Below are positions 13,789-15,636 of a DNA stretch of 15,636 bases, in pieces. Position 1 is the stretch's first letter. Every line of letters begins with the position of its first letter. The notes beneath the pieces were generated by a model. It was not told the origin of the DNA. It made no database searches and worked only from the letters and a program-made list of their open reading frames with translations. The translations under genes were made by a program, and so were the position numbers. Source of the DNA: Frankiales bacterium (GTDB lineage Bacteria; Actinomycetota; Actinomycetes; Mycobacteriales; SCTD01); NCBI GenBank assembly GCA_025966295.1, contig JAOPVD010000193.1, positions 1 through 15,636 on the forward strand, written 5' to 3'.

Positions 13789-14763
13789 ATGCGCGCTCGT
13801 TCCCTGGTCGCCCTGGCGGCGGCCCTTCCCCTGCTCCTCTCCGGCTGCTCCGACTCCGGTGCCGACAAGCTCAAGAGCGGCGGCGGCGGCAAGAAGGCGT
13901 CGTCCTCCGCCGGCGACGTGCTGGTCGTGCTGCCCGACGACCTCCACCTCCAGACGGTCGACAACGTCACCCCGGTCGTCCGCACCGCGAAGCTCACCCC
14001 GGCGGTCCAGCAGGCGCTCGACAAGGTCTCCGCCGCGCTGACCACCGACGAGCTGGTGGCCCTCAACAAGCAGGTCGACGTCGACCGCAAGTCGCCTGAG
14101 CAGGTGGCGACGGCGTACGTCAGTGCGAAGTCGCTGGCGACCGGGGTGTCCGGCGGCTCGGGGTCGCTGGTGGTCGGGGCCGCCAACTTCGGCGAGAGCC
14201 AGATCCTCGCCAACATCTACGTGCAGGCGCTGAAGGCGGCCGGCTTCCAGGCCACCGTCAAGCCGGTCACCAACCGTGAGGTCTACGAGCCGGCCTTGGA
14301 GAAGGGCCAGCTCGACGTGTTCCCGGAGTACGTGGGGACGCTGACGGAGTTCCTGAACAAGCGCGCCAACGGCAAGGACGCCCCCGCCAAGGCCAGCGGC
14401 GACCTGGCGGCGACCGTCACCGCCCTGAAGGCGCTCGCCGAGCCCAAGGGGCTGTCGGTCCTCACGCCGTCGGCCGCGGCGGACCAGAACGCCTTCGCGG
14501 TCACCAAGAGCTTCGCCACCGCCAACAACCTCACCAAGCTCAGCGACCTGAAGAACGTCAAGACCGCGCTCGTGCTCGGTGGCCCGCCGGAGTGCCCGAC
14601 CCGGCCGTTCTGCCAGCCGGGCCTGGAGAGGAGCTATGGCCTGACCTTCGCGAGCTTCAAGAGCCTCGACACCGGGGGGCCGCTGACCAAGACGGCGCTG
14701 AAGAAGGGCGAGGTCCAGGTCGGCCTGGTCTTCTCCAGCGACGGCTCGCTCGGCACGCTCTAG
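13789..14763 (+). CDS. Osmoprotectant ABC importer, lipoprotein substrate-binding protein, apparently circularly permuted
   Basis: This 324-residue lipoprotein has signal peptide 1-19 and lipobox LSGC with C20 as the lipidated cysteine. A Gly/Lys/Ser tether follows (about 21-42). Residues 43-118 (DDLHLQTVDNVTPVVR and ALTTDELVALNKQVDVD) match the segment that closes ordinary OpuCC/ProX-type proteins. Residues 119-126 are a Gly/Ser linker. Residues 127-324 begin LVVGAANFGESQILANIY, the normal mature N-terminus, and continue through DVFPEYVG, GGPPECPTRPFC and YGLTF to FSSDGSL at the very end. The order of blocks is therefore swapped relative to the family. The ATG at 13789 is set by CAGGAGG. The context (two permeases upstream, ATPase divergent) supports a role in capturing compatible solutes. 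The ligand is not determined. Confidence 0.9.
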   Translation: MRARSLVALAAALPLLLSGCSDSGADKLKSGGGGKKASSSAGDVLVVLPDDLHLQTVDNVTPVVRTAKLTPAVQQALDKVSAALTTDELVALNKQVDVDRKSPEQVATAYVSAKSLATGVSGGSGSLVVGAANFGESQILANIYVQALKAAGFQATVKPVTNREVYEPALEKGQLDVFPEYVGTLTEFLNKRANGKDAPAKASGDLAATVTALKALAEPKGLSVLTPSAAADQNAFAVTKSFATANNLTKLSDLKNVKTALVLGGPPECPTRPFCQPGLERSYGLTFASFKSLDTGGPLTKTALKKGEVQVGLVFSSDGSLGTL

Positions 14764-14776
14764 GTCCGCCGCGCCC

Positions 14777-15636
14777 CTACGGCAGGGGCTCCAGCCCGTC
14801 GACGAGCCCCCAGCTCAGGGCGGTGGGTCCGTCCAGCGCGCAGCCGGTCAGCACCATCCACGCAGTGCGCCAGCGGCCGATGCGCCTCGGCACGCTCACC
14901 GTCCCTCCCGCTCCGGGGACCAGCCCCATGCGCAGCTCCGGGAGCTGGATGCGGGTCGCGGGATCGGCCACGACCCGTCCGACGAAGGCGGGTACCTCGA
15001 TCCCGGCGCCGATGCAGTCGCCGTGCAGGTAGGCGGTGGTGCGGCTGGCCAGTCGGTGCAGGCGGAGCCCCGCGCTCTGCTGCAGTCGGACGAGGTGGGC
15101 GGCGGCGACGTCCTTCGCGGTCCCGAACTCGTCGAGGTCGCCGCCGCTGCAGAAGCTGCGCCCCGCGCCCCGCAGGGCCACCCGCACGCTGGTGTCGTAC
15201 TCGGCCACGGCCAGCGCCTCCACCAGCGCGTCACGGATCTCGCGACTGAACGCGTTGTGCCGGCGAGGACGCGACAGGGTGAGCGTCAGCAGGTCGCCGA
15301 CCCGGTCCAGCATCACCGCCGGGCCAGGCTCGGGCGGCACCGGCCGCACCGGCCGCGCCGCCCGCCAGGCCGCGAAATCAGGGGAGGCCAGCAGCATCGA
15401 GTAGGCCAGCGACTCCGCAACCAGCCCCTCTCGGACGGGCAGCGACGAGGTGACCCGCAGGAGCCCGGCGAGCGTCGCGGCTGCCGTCGGGTGCGCCTCG
15501 GTCGCGGCCCGCAGGCAGCCGAGCGCGGCGTCCAGATCGGGCACCTCGACGGTGCGCACATCGGTGCTCGGTCGGTCGGTCAGCGCCACGTCCAGCTCGT
15601 CGGTCGGCTCGGCGTCGACGCCGACCAGAAGTGCGC
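14777..15636 (-). CDS. Enoyl-CoA hydratase/isomerase family protein, 5' end outside window
   Basis: The minus-strand frame is open from the window edge to TAG at 14777-14779. The crotonase core is clear. It has RPRRHNAFS, an oxyanion-hole stretch GRSFCSGGDLDEFG, then GDCIGAGIEVPAFV with a Glu codon at 14996-14998, and LPELRMGLVPGAGGTVSVPRRIGR with a Glu codon at 14936-14938. These correspond to the two catalytic glutamates of hydratases. A GTG at 15589 could start it, but the frame upstream reads like coding sequence (VGVDAEPTDELD), so I take the gene as running off the edge. It has an unusual N-terminal region of more than 90 residues before the core. It ends soon after SWGLVDGLEPLP, without the usual last 50-60 residues of C-terminal helices. 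It is convergent with the binding-protein gene, 13 bp away. The CoA substrate is unknown. Confidence 0.82.
   Translation of the reverse strand, partial: ALLVGVDAEPTDELDVALTDRPSTDVRTVEVPDLDAALGCLRAATEAHPTAAATLAGLLRVTSSLPVREGLVAESLAYSMLLASPDFAAWRAARPVRPVPPEPGPAVMLDRVGDLLTLTLSRPRRHNAFSREIRDALVEALAVAEYDTSVRVALRGAGRSFCSGGDLDEFGTAKDVAAAHLVRLQQSAGLRLHRLASRTTAYLHGDCIGAGIEVPAFVGRVVADPATRIQLPELRMGLVPGAGGTVSVPRRIGRWRTAWMVLTGCALDGPTALSWGLVDGLEPLP

Noticed and set aside
1..15636. CRISPR arrays, tRNA/rRNA genes, insertion sequences, phage genes
   Set aside because: No spaced direct repeats, structured RNA signatures, transposase motifs or terminal inverted repeats were seen. The only tandem repeat is the in-frame GNSWY array.

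Overview
The window looks like a chromosomal segment of a very high-GC actinobacterium. Almost every codon ends in G or C, GTG starts are common, and a mycothiol S-conjugate amidase (Mca) is present, a marker of mycothiol-producing Actinobacteria. The run DUF4307 / greA / mca / small membrane protein matches the gene order I remember from Mycobacterium (Rv1080c-Rv1083). I cannot assign a genus. Nothing indicates phage, insertion sequences, CRISPR arrays, tRNA or rRNA. The segment is densely packed and the largest clearly non-coding gap is about 130 bp.

Left part (1-4303). A ChlI-like AAA+ ATPase (minus strand, cut by the left edge) is divergent from a tight operon of three genes: a FIST-domain sensory protein, a ROK-family sugar kinase and an ACT-containing threonine ammonia-lyase. 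They are joined by a 4-bp overlap and a 4-bp gap.

Housekeeping part (4317-6754). DUF4307 and greA run leftward. mca and a small single-span membrane protein run rightward, with start codons about 35 bp from DUF4307. An ArfB/YaeJ-type ribosome-rescue hydrolase is convergent with, and overlaps, the small membrane gene.

Signalling part (6755-11339). A secreted subtilisin-like protease ends in tandem Gly-Asn-Ser-Trp-Tyr repeats. Only 2 bp later begins a 913-residue membrane protein with GAF, PAS, SpoIIE/PP2C phosphatase and RsbW-like ATPase domains. The protease leader carries a strong hairpin ending at the Shine-Dalgarno sequence and a weak SigF/SigB-like promoter match. The pair looks like one functional unit: extracellular proteolysis or sensing coupled to partner-switching control of a sigma factor. 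That link is inference.

Transport part (11398-14763). An osmoprotectant (glycine betaine/choline/carnitine type) ABC importer has its ATPase gene divergent, 15 bp from two overlapping permease genes followed by a lipoprotein binding protein. The binding protein is the most striking item in the window. The block that normally forms the C-terminus of OpuCC/ProX-type proteins sits at its N-terminus, joined by a Gly/Ser linker to the block that normally begins the protein, so it reads as a natural circular permutant.

Right edge (14777-15636). An enoyl-CoA hydratase/isomerase-family gene on the minus strand is cut by the window edge. It retains both catalytic glutamates but appears to stop before the usual C-terminal helical region.
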